A DNA stretch of 64,000 bases from Mesodorylaimus sp. YZB2_4 (taxonomy: Eukaryota > Nematoda > Enoplea > Dorylaimida > Dorylaimidae). Made by a program: the position numbers and the translations under genes. Below the pieces are notes generated by a model. The model had not been told where the DNA came from. It worked only from the letters and a program-made list of their open reading frames with translations, and searched no databases. Position 1 is the stretch's first letter. Each line of letters begins with the position of its first letter. The stretch covers positions 310,001 to 374,000 of the forward strand of contig JASANH010000850.1 of assembly GCA_030248295.1 (NCBI GenBank), given 5' to 3'. Shown piece by piece: positions 35,741-46,325 of this stretch.

Positions 35741-36780
35741 ATGCCACGTAAAGGGCCCTTCACGCCATTGCAAATCACTACTCCCATCAAATCATTTCTT
35801 TGCTCTCGCCTTGCGATGGCGTTCAGCGGCATTATTCGAGTTCCATGTGCTTCATATTTTGATCACGATTTTGATTCCGAAGAAGATGCTTGTTTGTCCG
35901 ATAGAGACGATGATGGCCAGATGCCTTGGATCTCCTACAACTACAAAACGGGGGAGAAAAAGTACTACGATTGGCAAGTGATCGCTAAATGTCCCGATAC
36001 TACAAAACTTTTGGGGCAGGACTCACTTTGGCTCTCGTCTAAGAAGCAGGTAATCGTAAGATCGGGCTTTTTTCACTTAATCCGGTTGGGTCGAAGGCAT
36101 CTTCTGTGAGCTAACATTTTGATTGCCTGTCCTTCCAAAACATAGCCAGCCTCCCTGACAGTCGCTGATCATTCTGCGGGCAGAATGTGGCCAAAAATGT
36201 GCCTCTTGATTTTTATAGAAACAACAGAAATCAGGGACATATTCTATGATCGTCGAAGTTCATGGGTCGTGCAAAAACAATGGTCAGTGGAATGCCCACT
36301 GTGGTTTCGGTGTCTTTTGGAGCCCCAAATGGCCATTGAATGTTAGCAAGAAACTGACAGGCGGCAACCTAACGTCCAGCCGGGCTTTGCTGGAAGCCGC
36401 GGTCAACGCTCTGAAGCAGGTACGAATGGTCTTTCTCGTCATGCTTACCACGATTGGTCATAGCGAGAAAAGATGCAGAGACCTGCAAAGGGTCCCTGAA
36501 CGTGTGTGAAGTCTTGTTTTGACTTTAGGCTCACGATGTAGGATACGATAGTATAATTTTTGTGACTGACTGCGAATACTTGCTCAAAGGCGGGTCAGAA
36601 TGGCTAGACAAATGGAAAGAGAATAAATGGAAACGCAAGAAAACCAGCCTCAATCTGATCGCAAACGTCGAGCTGTGGCAACGTTTTGATCAACTTCGAG
36701 AAGGAATAGAGATCCGGTACTGGAATAAGACACCAGTGAATGCTCGTCAGTTGGCTCGTCAAGCTGCTGCGGGTAACTAG
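35741..36780 (+). CDS. RNase H1-fold protein lacking most catalytic acids
   Basis: Exons 35741-36049, 36219-36419, 36529-36780, all phase 0, 253 aa from the first ATG. The C-terminal 150 residues follow the RNase H1 fold: strand 1 VEVHGSCKNNG, TSSRALLEAAVNAL, VTDCEYLLKGG, WKENKWKRK, LREGIEIRYW and the final helix ARQLARQAAAG. In active enzymes these carry Asp-Gly-Ser, RAE, TDS and GNEEAD. Here the first Asp is His, the Glu is Leu and the last Asp is lost; only the Asp of TDC remains. Activity is therefore unlikely. The N-terminal half is acidic and unrecognised, with no hybrid-binding domain. A second ATG at 35816 would remove 25 residues that are basic and free of acidic residues, which look like an import presequence. 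Confidence 0.75.
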
Positions 36781-37881
36781 AAAATATGAAAGAGGACGAA
36801 ATGTGATAAGAGAGTTGAAAGGTGGGATTATTGAAGGGAGGGTGAGAGGATTCTGGGAAGCATTTACGATTACCCGTAGTTTCATCAGCGCCTAAGATAG
36901 AGGGCGTGAAGGTGCAAGTTGTGAATTAGTGGAATCTTCGAGAGATTTTTTGAAGAAAAATAAGGCGCTGCCTAGTGTGGTCCGATCAAAGATCCGCTAC
37001 GTGTGTTGTGGTCAAACAGTATCCTCAAACGAACAGATGTTTCTCACGGAGACTCACAATGCCTAGACGGCCAACATACTAGAGAGCATTGCGGTAGAAA
37101 TGGTAGGTAGACTGGGGTGGTAGGGAGACTAGAGGGACTAGACCAGGCGCGTCAGGATTAGCAAGCATAGCCTGCGAAGATGAGCTCTTGGAAGCCCCGA
37201 CGGAGTCACATTATGTCGCTCAATCGAATTTAGTGCAGCACTCGGCAAGGTGCCTAGTACGCTGTGCTTGGAAAAAGAGGCAGGTCCTGCGCTCTCAATC
37301 CTTCTGCTCAGCCAGACACCCGCCTTCAAGAAAATAGCTTCGCCCCAGAAGAGGTTTCCTATATATGGTTTCACCTGTGCGGGCGAAGTCGCTTTCGCAG
37401 TTGCAGTTGACCAGTGGGTCACTTGATCCGATGAAATTCCCTCTGGTTCCTTTCAGGAGGCATTGGCGGGGTCAGACTATTAAGCGTCGCGCGCCTACTT
37501 TAGCGACATACTCATATAAACGGTAAAACTCAACTCAATCAGCTTAAATGAGCAGTGCAGACTGGCGATGTCGGCAGGACGACATCTCTGACGAGACATA
37601 GGCAAGTATCGCGACTATACCTGACCTAGAAACATCAACCGAAGAGGTTGACGTTCCAGCTAGGGGAGCGTATCGATTACTCTCTTCCACTCGCCATTGC
37701 CTGCCCGGTAGGGCTTACGCTCCTTATCTCACGTTGCCGCCTGCTTATCTTAGTGTTTTTCTCTTCACTCCTTTTGATCATGTTACTTCATTTTCAAGCG
37801 ATCACGAGCACATCGCACGAGAGGAGACTGCAATGCACGCACAGCACATCATGGCACATCACACGGCACCACATCATCTGA
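36781..37881. other. Intergenic region, RNase H-like gene to histidine phosphatase-like gene
   Basis: About 1.1 kb between convergent genes. The minus strand has a 94-codon open frame (37138-37422) without an ATG start and with no recognisable content. No RNA gene or repeat family is seen. Confidence 0.5.
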
Positions 37882-39091
37882 TCACAGACCAGCGTAGGGG
37901 ACGGAGGGGGCGTTGCTGAAGTCGAGGTAGGTGATGTAGGGCATGGCGTCGTCGATCATCCTCCATTTCCCCTCCGACTCTTCGAAGACGACCAGCGAGC
38001 AGAAGGGGAACATGCTGCCCAGGGCGTTCATCTGCTCGGCCGACATGGCCACCGGTTCCTGGCCCAGCAAGCCGCGGGCGATGGCGTCGATGGTGGTTCC
38101 GTGGGTGACCAGGATCAGGTTGTTCTTGTCTGCAAAAGCGAGTGCGAGTCAGATTGGCCCGACCACACCCGAGCACACTCACCCTTGTGGCGATCGAGCA
38201 GCGAGTTGATGTTGGTGGCCACGCGTTTCTGGAAGTCGGTGTACGACTCGGACTTGTGGTCGTGGATGGCGTCTCGGCTCTCGACGGGCGAGTAGTTGCC
38301 GTCGACGGGGATTCCGGCCGCGTTCATTTCCGTGTCGTCCATCCAGACGGGCACTTGCTCGTACCAACCGGGGAAGTCGAACAGCGCCGTTTCGATGCCC
38401 ACGCGGGCCTTGTTGTCCATGGCCTTGACGATGTTGTTGGCCGTCTGCACGCACCGCAGAGCCGGCGACGAGATGATGTAGGCGGAGGAGAGCTTGTTGG
38501 CCGTGAACCCGCGCCCGATCATTTGAGACGTCATGGCGCCCAGTTCCGTGATCGGTGCGTCGTAGCGGTACGATTCGGGGAAGCCGGCACGCGGCGGCAG
38601 TTTCAGAGGCAGGTTCATGTCGTAGGGGCGGTACTTGTTGCCCTGAAACCAACACGGCCGTCAGACCCGGAGCCCCTGGAAACCTCGACAGCACTTACGG
38701 CCACGAAGGCGACGCTCATCCATTCGGGGAAGATTCGATCGACCCGCTCGGCGTTTCGCATCAGGAACACGCGGCGACCCCCTCGGCCCTGAGCCACCGT
38801 CTTGCGGACGGACATGGTCGATTGCTGGATGACGGACGGGCCGGCCATGACCGTGTTCGTGAAGGCCACGCTCTTCTCCATATCCGCCGGGGAGGCGACG
38901 TCTCGTTTGCTCGGCGCCATCGACACGCTGTTGTAGCCGCCCTCTTCCACTTTGGCCGTGGCGCTCTTGTCCAGCATGGATTTGGCCGAGATGGCCGTCT
39001 TGTTCATCATGGACTGAGCCACCGACACGGACTTCTGGCTCATGCCCGCCTTGGAACTTTGCTGCATCGACACCGACTTTTGACTCGACAT
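37882..39091 (-). CDS. UBASH3/TULA-type histidine phosphatase-like protein with altered RHG motif
   Basis: Phosphoglycerate-mutase/histidine phosphatase fold of 366 aa. Exons, reading leftward: 38699-39091, 38183-38642, 37882-38129. The N-terminal 100 residues are Ser/Met/Lys-rich with QKSVS-type repeats and probably disordered. The domain then starts at VFLMRNAERVDRIF (Arg112, Asn113); active members have RHGER here, so the phospho-accepting His is Asn and the Gly is Ala. Other core parts remain: SSPALRCVQTA, IETALFDFPGWY and the C-terminal LVTHGTT with the second His. Without His113 a phospho-histidine intermediate cannot form in the usual way, so this looks like a pseudophosphatase. The closest architecture is the UBASH3 phosphatase domain, without UBA or SH3. 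It is divergent from hnRNP L across 1.2 kb. Confidence 0.88.
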
Positions 39092-40339
39092 TCTCGCTCG
39101 CTCTACCTTTCGCTCAGAGATCGGAGATCAGAATGACGATCACGGCCAATCGACCCCTCTCTGCAATTACAGGCAACGTAAAGGCTTCTCTGATTGGCCC
39201 TCATCCTTTACAGTTTTGAATGCAGCAGACTGATTGTGAGTGTACAAACCACTGTCCTTAATCATCGAGTGCTCTTTTTTCCAGCCAGTGATAAGTTCAC
39301 TTTCCGCGTTATCGACCTCTGTTGGAGTACTGAAAGTCATATGCGCATAGCAGTAGAAACGCACTCATTGTCAGACATCATTAGCCGTTTACTGACGCTC
39401 CGCCTTACCACTCTGCTGAACCGTCTACCAACCAGTCTTCCACTCGCGCGACTCATTCAAACATGCTGCTGCATAGAACAGGCGTGGTAATGTTTAATTA
39501 AACCCTTTATCCCATACACAGATTTATCTGGCGAACGCGTGAAGAATTAACCCATCAAAGTTTTAAAATCATTTTTCGGTCAGTCAGCTGATTGGCTTCT
39601 TTGATCTTTACTAAACGTGAGGAAGTTGGCAGACAATCGCTGTGTATGTAAAGTCGCTGAACCAGATTATGGTGCCAAGTGCAGCTGAGAATCGAATGAC
39701 TGAGGAACACTCATCGCTTCTTATTCAGGAAAACTCAGGACCGAGTCGGCGCACACCACTTCGCTGACGTTGTCCGAATTGTATAAGACCCAAATATGCA
39801 CTCTCGTCCAAGTGCAACTGCAGTCGTGTTGCGCGTCAAATTCCGGGCCGATGCCAGATTACGTCGCGGGTTAATGCCTTTGTTTGACCTTTCAGGAAAA
39901 TGCTGGACGCAAGCATACTGCCTGCATAGATAATGCAGTGAGGAAGGAAGCAGCAACTTCTCATAATTTCGTCATGTCTGATTGCTCCCTGACTGTTATT
40001 GACCGACCGATCGATTGATTAACTGATTGATGTTTCCTTCACCAAAGGCGCACATTTCAAAGGTATATGGCACATTTTTATTTCAGCAAGTCTGTTTGGT
40101 CGTCATAACAGCAAAAGAAATCATTTTGATGAAAGATTTGAATTATCGCGCTTGATCTGCGACTACACTGCTTATATCAAACCGAAGGTGCTAGGCCATG
40201 TGCGTTCGTCTTTTCTTTCGTTTTTTGTTTTCCTTTTTTCTGTCGGAGAGTTAAATTTTTGTGATCGATCAGAGAGGAGGTAGTGTCGACATCGGCATCG
40301 GAATTTGTGTTTATCGGTAGCTACTTCCATTTAGCAAGA
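39092..40339. other. Divergent intergenic region upstream of hnRNP L
   Basis: About 1.25 kb between the start of the histidine phosphatase-like gene (-) and that of hnRNP L (+). No ORF with recognisable content. Promoters for both genes must lie here, but I see no clear TATA box; short AT-rich runs such as ttgattaactgattga occur near 40013-40030. Confidence 0.5.
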
Positions 40340-43300
40340 ATGAACGAAGAGTATAATCAACAGCAATATAAGAAAGATCCCCAAGAATATCAAGAGCGCG
40401 AGGACTACAATGGCGGTGGTCCGCGTAAACGTTTCAAGCGAGTAAGTAGGACATTGTAGAACTGTATGAAGTTACCAAAGTTCACAACCAGAATGAAATT
40501 ATAGTATACGATATAAGCCTTACTAAAAAATCACCTTGAACGGCGAAAATGAAGTTTCGAAACTGAAAGTAGTGTAAAGTAGACCTACCCTCGCTCGACC
40601 GCCATAGTGAACTCCTATGCCTAGTAAATTTCATCACCCACGTTTTCTGCTGACATGAGGAGCTACTGTAGTCTGACTAGAGGCTGAGGACTTATCTGTT
40701 CTACGAGCAAGCCATATATCGGTTTTTACTTTTCGTTTGTTCTGGTTTTTACTTTTCGTTTGTTCTGGTAGGACGACAATGTGGATCCGACAAATCCGGA
40801 TCCTTCGATTGTGGTTCACGTCAGGAATTTGAGTCAAAAGGCGACAGAAGCGGATTTGTTGGAAGCATTGACTCATTTTGGCCAGATTTCTTACGCTACT
40901 GTCATGCCCAACAAGCGGATGGCTTTAGTCGAATTCGAGGTACGTTGTTTTGTGTTCGATGAAATTCGTTTTGAGGAACCAGCACGTCCTAATATTTTCT
41001 TTTCTGGAGGTGTGCAGTGTCATGAAGGACTGTGTCTAGTTGATAGCGTATATCGTGCCTAATGTTTAGGAATTGGAAAGTGCTCGTAGCTGCGTGACGT
41101 ACTCTCAGACCAATCAAATCTACGTTGCGGGTCAGCCAGCGCTTTTCAATTATTCTACAAGCAAAATGATTCAGAGAATCGGGTATGCATAACTTTTAAT
41201 TGGTATTTTTCTAATTTAATTTTTCGATTTTTGTTATTTTTAGATTGGAATCTGAGAAACCGAATCACGTGTTGATTATAACGATCTACAATGCGCAGTA
41301 TCCTGTCACTGTGGTACGCTGCGCGTATAAGAGAGACTTGCCGTCATCTTGTTCTAAGGTTTTAGTGAGTTTCGGGTTTTTCAGGAGGTAATCCACACCA
41401 TTGCCAAGGCGCATGGTGAGGTGCGTCGCATAGCGATGATCCGTCGTCCTATGTTGCAAGCACTAATCGAATTCGACAGCATCGAATCCGCCAGAAAGGC
41501 CAAATACGCGTTGAATGGTGCGGACATTTATTCTGGCTGCTGCACTTTGAAAGTGGAGTTTGCTAAGGTAAAGTCTTTTATGCAATATTCAGATGTGCAG
41601 TGTTTACATTTTACGCATTCCAGCCTGATCACGTCAAAGTATCTCGCAACGATAACGATCAATGGGACTTTACGCTACCTCCAGGTGAGTCGCTGCTTGT
41701 TTTCAATCGATTAGGATGTGTGGTATCAGATGAGTCAACTTCGCATGTAGTTGACATTAGTCATATTATTTGTACTGTCATGTACACAAGGGCAATCGAG
41801 GTACAAAGTGGCCGACAGGCATGCTAGAGCGTAGAAAGTCTCGTCATTGTTTTTACATTCGAAATGGCAGAACGAAAAGCTCGCACAAGCAGTGCCTGTG
41901 TGCAATGGTCGTATTCGTCATGTAATCTCGCACCACCAACGTCATTCCGCATACTACTCTACTGTACTTTCTCGTCTTTACCACCATTGTACTCTGCTGT
42001 AAACGCTTCTTTCACATTTGCGACATATTGTGATAAAGGAGCATGACAAACGGTTTGACTGGCGATAGGCCAAAAGAACAAGGCATTGTTCACTGTAAGT
42101 GAATCAGATCAGATGATACATCGGGTATTACGACTCATTCTATTCATGAAACAGCAGTCAGGAGAAACAGCGACGACTTGACCGAGTGAAAGCAAGCACG
42201 GTTTGGGCAACCGCAGAAAAACGAGGAGCCTTCTGAGAATGCAGCTAGAAGAGCATGCACTCATGCCCAGTATCTTGACGTCAAGGAAGGCATTGTCGAA
42301 TGAATTCGTATTTGCTTACAGAACTGGTCATTTTATATTCTACAGGGAACGTGCTGCTTTCTCCTGATGGATTGATTATGACGCTGTTCAGATGGATTCT
42401 CGTCTGATGTGCTTTCGCGGGACTGACGTTGAGTATTGGAAGGCTCGAATGCCTTGTCGTAAGTTTGTTATATTCGCCGGCCGGTGTGTTGAATCAGTAT
42501 GGCACTTTGGCCTCATTTGCATCCGTATTGCAGTGTGATTCTCATTGTCCTTGTCTACACCAGTTTATGACTCGTTTCGGTAACACTCGAATTGAGTTCT
42601 TTCTTCCTATTTCTTTTCAGATCAGCAAATGGCGCAGCAACCGGGATCGGGCATGGGCGGTGGTGGAGCCGGAGGTAAAGAAATGAGAAGATCGTTACTC
42701 GGTTCTGCTGGGAGCGATGCGGTTGGAATGGGCGATGTGAATCAAGGCTATGGTACAAAGTTGTTCAGCTTAGAGCACAATAACGATGGTGCGCGATAGC
42801 TAACTTAGTGCAGGTGTTGGGCGGAGTAGTGACATGATGAGATGGCAGAAAGAGGAGTGTTCCTGGACAGTAGCCTTGCTTGCTCGGCGTTACTTTCGAC
42901 GGTGGAGCGCCTTTGCTAAAAGCGATTTATCTTTCAGGTCCTGGTCCAGGCCCTCCTCAACAGCAAGGTGGATACATGGGCGGAGGTGGCGGGGGATATC
43001 AAGGTGGCTACCAAGGGCAGTATATGGGCGGTGGTGGAAGTGGTGGCGGCCCGCGAGGCGGTGGCGGAGGTTATGGTGGTGGGCCTCAAGGTGGTGGTGG
43101 TGGCGGTTATGGTGGTGGCGGTAGTGGGGGTGGCAATTACGGGCCTGGTCCAATGTACAACGACGGACCGCCGCAAGGAATGGGAGGAAGCTGCGTCGTT
43201 ATGGTCTATGGCGTGGAGCAGGACAAGCTAAATTGCGATAAATTGTTCAATCTGCTTTGTCTATATGGAAACGTGCTGAGGGTAAGGAAGCTTGGCTTAA

Positions 43301-44053
43301 TGCTGAACTAATTATTCGACGTATCTTACATATTTTTAGATCAAGTTTATGAAATCGAAGCCGGATACGGCCATGGCGCAGATGGGCGACCCTCAGCAAG
43401 TTCAAACCGCTATTGACAATCTTCACAATTCGATCTTGTTCGGACAAAAGCTGGCTTTGAGGTGTGTTTTAGTTAACTTACTGCTCTCCGTAGTACATAC
43501 CGTTTGTTTCAGGCCTTCGAAACAGATTACGTTGCACGAGATCCGCGATCCGTTTAATTTACCTGACGAAACTCCATCATTCAAAGATTTCACCGGAAGT
43601 CGCAATCAGCGTTTTACGACTCCGGAATCGGCTGCCAGGAATAGGATCGTGCGCCCGACTAATGTTTTGCATTGGTTTAACGCGCCGGCAACGATGACTG
43701 AGGATCGCGTGAAGCAGGTAATCGGAAATTGAGCGAGTCTAGGCCTTGCACTGATGGAAATGTTGATTTAGATATTCGAAGAAGGTGCTGGTTTAACGCC
43801 AACGAAAGTGGTTATCTTTCCTGTCAAGTCAGAACGAAGCTCGGCCGGAATCTGCGAGTTCGAGAATATTGAACAAGCTATGGAAGCTTTGGTCAAATGC
43901 AATCATACACCGATTGAAAGCCCATGTGAGTTTGCCGTAGACTGGTTTGTGCGGGCAACTTTAGCAGTCTTTCTTGTTTTAGCTGGAAAGGTTCCGTACA
44001 TATTCAAACTTGCTTTCGCCGGAGGGCGAGATGGACGCGAATTCAGACCATAG
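40340..44053 (+). CDS. HNRNPL: hnRNP L-type RNA-binding protein
   Basis: Nuclear RRM protein of the PTB/hnRNP L family that binds CA-rich RNA and controls splicing and mRNA stability. Exons: 40340-40441, 40772-40939, 41070-41182, 41244-41313, 41385-41567, 41624-41684, 42621-42674, 42938-43281, 43340-43461, 43513-43717, 43772-43925, 43983-44053; 548 aa (human 589). Order: short acidic/basic N-terminus; RRM1 (VVHVRNLSQKATEADL, MPNKRMALVEFE); RRM2 ending in SIESARKAKYALNGADIYSG and KVEFAK; a Gly-rich linker of about 60 residues with Tyr and Gln; RRM3 (VVMVYGVEQDKLNCDKLFNL); RRM4 (VVIFPVKSERSSAGICEFE), ending PYIFKLAFA. Intron 1 has a duplicated pyrimidine tract at its 3' end. Intron 6 (936 bp) is long enough for an unseen alternative exon. 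The start context aagaATGa is acceptable, and an in-frame RKRFKR could serve as a nuclear signal. Confidence 0.95.
40721..40766 (+). repeat. Tandem duplication of the 3' splice-site pyrimidine tract, hnRNP L intron 1
   Basis: Two identical 23-bp units beginning ggtttttacttttcg stand head to tail and lead directly into the acceptor ggtag at 40767-40771. The repeat doubles the U-rich region read by U2AF and PTB-like proteins. Confidence 0.85.
41685..42620 (+). other. hnRNP L intron 6 (936 bp)
   Basis: Separates the end of RRM2 from the Gly-rich linker. I could not find an in-frame exon with flanking splice sites. Short ORFs here look random. In vertebrates poison exons regulate hnRNP L, so this and intron 1 (40442-40771) would be the places to look. 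Confidence 0.6.
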
Positions 44054-44208
44054 AAGGAACGATTTAAGTAATGGTGACGAATTCGAGGATGTTTTTTTTT
44101 GCTTTTAAGTTTTGCTTCCCCGATTCACGCAGTGTTATAATATGGCTTATGTAGGTGTACTGCACTCGTTTGCGTCCACCATGCTATTCTCTAAGGCACT
44201 TATTTTAA

Positions 44209-46325
44209 ATGAGTAAAAGGTTACTGAATGAACTGTATGAAATGAATGAAACGAGAAGGTCTGGCACGCGGACTTTGGACGATGAGGTGTTGAGAGTGCC
44301 TGGAGCCTGGATGTTGGTGTTTAGGATGGTGCTGCAAGTAGAGCATCTGGTCGCTGGTACGCTCGGCGGGTTCACGAGCACATTGGTACTGCATCCGTTG
44401 GATCTGCTGAAAGTGCGCTTCGTGGGTGAGTGAGTTGACTTGTCTGGTCGAGAAAGGATGGAGTAGGGTAGCGTGAGCGTGCTTTGTTGGTTCCCTTCAC
44501 CCGAGCGTAACCCCCAAAATCTGTTCAGTGAACGAAGGAAAAGCAGTGAGTACTCGACCCCAGTACGCGAACTATTGGCAAGCGACGAAGGCGATCGTGA
44601 GGGCGAACGGTGGAGTGGCCGCTCTGTACCAAGGAGTCACTCCTAACGTTTGTGCTGCGACCATTTCGTGGGGGTCGTACTTCCTGTTGTAAGTCCTGAT
44701 GTCATGTTCAGGGTGACTTTGTAGCTCTGTTGTCTGCTAGGTACAATTGGCTCAAGACTTTGATGACCGAAGAGCTCCATGTGCAGAGGCTGACACCCGT
44801 GCACACCATGATCGCTGGCTTCTCAGCTGGTAAGTGGGATTTTCTATAAACAGATGTGGGATGGGTTGAATGCCTGAATCTATATTTTGGGGTAATGAGA
44901 ATGAATGGCTTCCGGGGGCGAGTCCCATTAGCACGAAGGGTGTACTCGTCGGACAAAGCCATTTGAAAAACACGCTTTGTTTCGTCCTCATTAACTGTTG
45001 ACAGATGTCCTGGCCTGACTTTGTCTTCCCAAGATGCGCTTCGAGGGGATTCTGCCTTTGTAACATTGCGATGAGGCGTGATAGGCTCAGCACAATTGAA
45101 AGAAACCTTTGCCCTTCAATACGACTAGTCTCCTGAGGCATCTTTGCAGGAAGTCTCACGTTGTTAATTGCCAATCCGTTTTGGGTGGCCAAGACCAGAC
45201 TGTGTCTGCAATACGAGAACCAACAGCGACAGTACCGAGGCATGCTGCATTGCTTGGCGGCTATACTGCGAAACGAGGGCTTGAGGGGATGGTATAAGGT
45301 AGTGTTATCTGGGTTACTGTAAGCGCTGGGTGGGTACACTGGATTCGTGTTAGGGCTTCTTGCCGGGTCTGGTGGGCACGTCGCACGGAGCTATTCAGTT
45401 CACTGCTTATGACGAGCTGAAACGACGTTTTGGAACGACGCAACAACAACCAGCTCAGACTTCGTTCCGGGTAAGGAGCATTCATGTTTCATGTCCAAGT
45501 TTATTCTTGCTCCTATTAGGTTTTCAGCAGTGGAAATGAGATGTTGACTAGAAAGGAAGGACTGGGCAGTAATCTAGTTAGCTAGGGAGGTGGCTCGGTG
45601 ATGGCACTCATAAACGACTGCTATCAACGAAAAGGGCTCGGCTGGGATTGTCGAGCAGTCGTGCGTAGGGGTCGAATCGAGGAGGTGTTGACTGAAACGT
45701 TTGGTTTTGTTGCAGGTCAGTGTTAATTAGAGGGAATAAGCTTCGCATCTGGCAATCTTTTCCTAATTAGTACTGGACTGCATCAGGTGATCATGCCCTG
45801 TCTGACTTTAAGGGTATTCTCGAGCACCTGGTCTTCGCAGCCGTATCGAAGATGTTCGCTGCCGCCTCTACTTACCCTTACCAAGTGGTGCGTATGCGTC
45901 TTCAAGATCATCACGTTCAGTATAAAGGCGTCATTGACGTGATTGCGAAGACGCTGAGGTGAGAATATTCCATCACCGTGGCATGGTTGCGTCTTGAATT
46001 CGCATAAGATACTATAAAGCCCAAAGTATAGTTCGATACGATGCGTCAAATAAGCGTGCCATGCGACACTTTTGGGTCAGCTGACAATGTAAACAGGTGC
46101 CTAAAACGTCGCATCGCAAGCTTATTTGAAGCATCGCATCGAACTATACTTCCAGCTTAAATACCCCATTTTTTTAGAGGCGAGGGTCTAGTTGGCTTCT
46201 ACAAAGGTCTCGGCGTAAGTCTAATCCGCGTGACGCCAGCCACATGCATCACATTCCTCGTCTATGAAGAAAGCATGACGTTTTTCCGACGTCGCCGAGA
46301 AAAACGACGCAAGCTGCAATCGTAG
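44209..46325 (+). CDS. SLC25A32: SLC25A32-type mitochondrial folate/FAD carrier
   Basis: Six-helix mitochondrial inner-membrane carrier. Exons 44209-44425, 44529-44688, 44741-44829, 45150-45298, 45354-45470, 45771-45958, 46178-46325; 355 aa. The three carrier repeats show their signatures: [20 protein letters not shown] (the Pro-x-Trp form typical of the folate/FAD/NAD subgroup) and [11 protein letters not shown]. Subfamily-specific pieces are [24 protein letters not shown] and [16 protein letters not shown]. Exon 6 must begin after tcctaattag at 45770: the more obvious acceptor atcag at about 45786 gives the wrong phase. The protein has about 40 extra N-terminal residues if the first ATG is used; the ATG at 44326 lies nearer the usual family start. 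Intron 6 contains a large hairpin. It may be co-oriented downstream of hnRNP L with only 155 bp between them. Confidence 0.94.
46025..46150. repeat. Hairpin-forming inverted repeat in SLC25A32 intron 6
   Basis: Arms of about 50 bases: the left arm starts agtatagttcgatacgatgc at 46025 and the right arm ends gcatcgaactatact at 46150. About nine in ten positions pair, with a loop of about 25 bases. It fills most of the intron. It could be a small MITE with long terminal repeats or a structured RNA element. Confidence 0.85.

Noticed and set aside
37138-37422. Minus-strand frame of 94 codons in the 37 kb intergenic region
   Set aside because: It has no ATG start and no recognisable sequence. Composition is not absurd, so it may be worth checking, but it cannot be supported.
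38142-39136. Large plus-strand ORFs (about 190-215 codons) opposite the histidine phosphatase-like gene
   Set aside because: GC-rich antisense shadows; the minus strand gives a continuous domain through three exons with correct splice phases.
42890-43231. ORFs on both strands over the hnRNP L Gly-rich exon
   Set aside because: Low-complexity GGT/GGC codons keep all frames open; only the frame giving Gly/Tyr/Gln joins the RRM exons.
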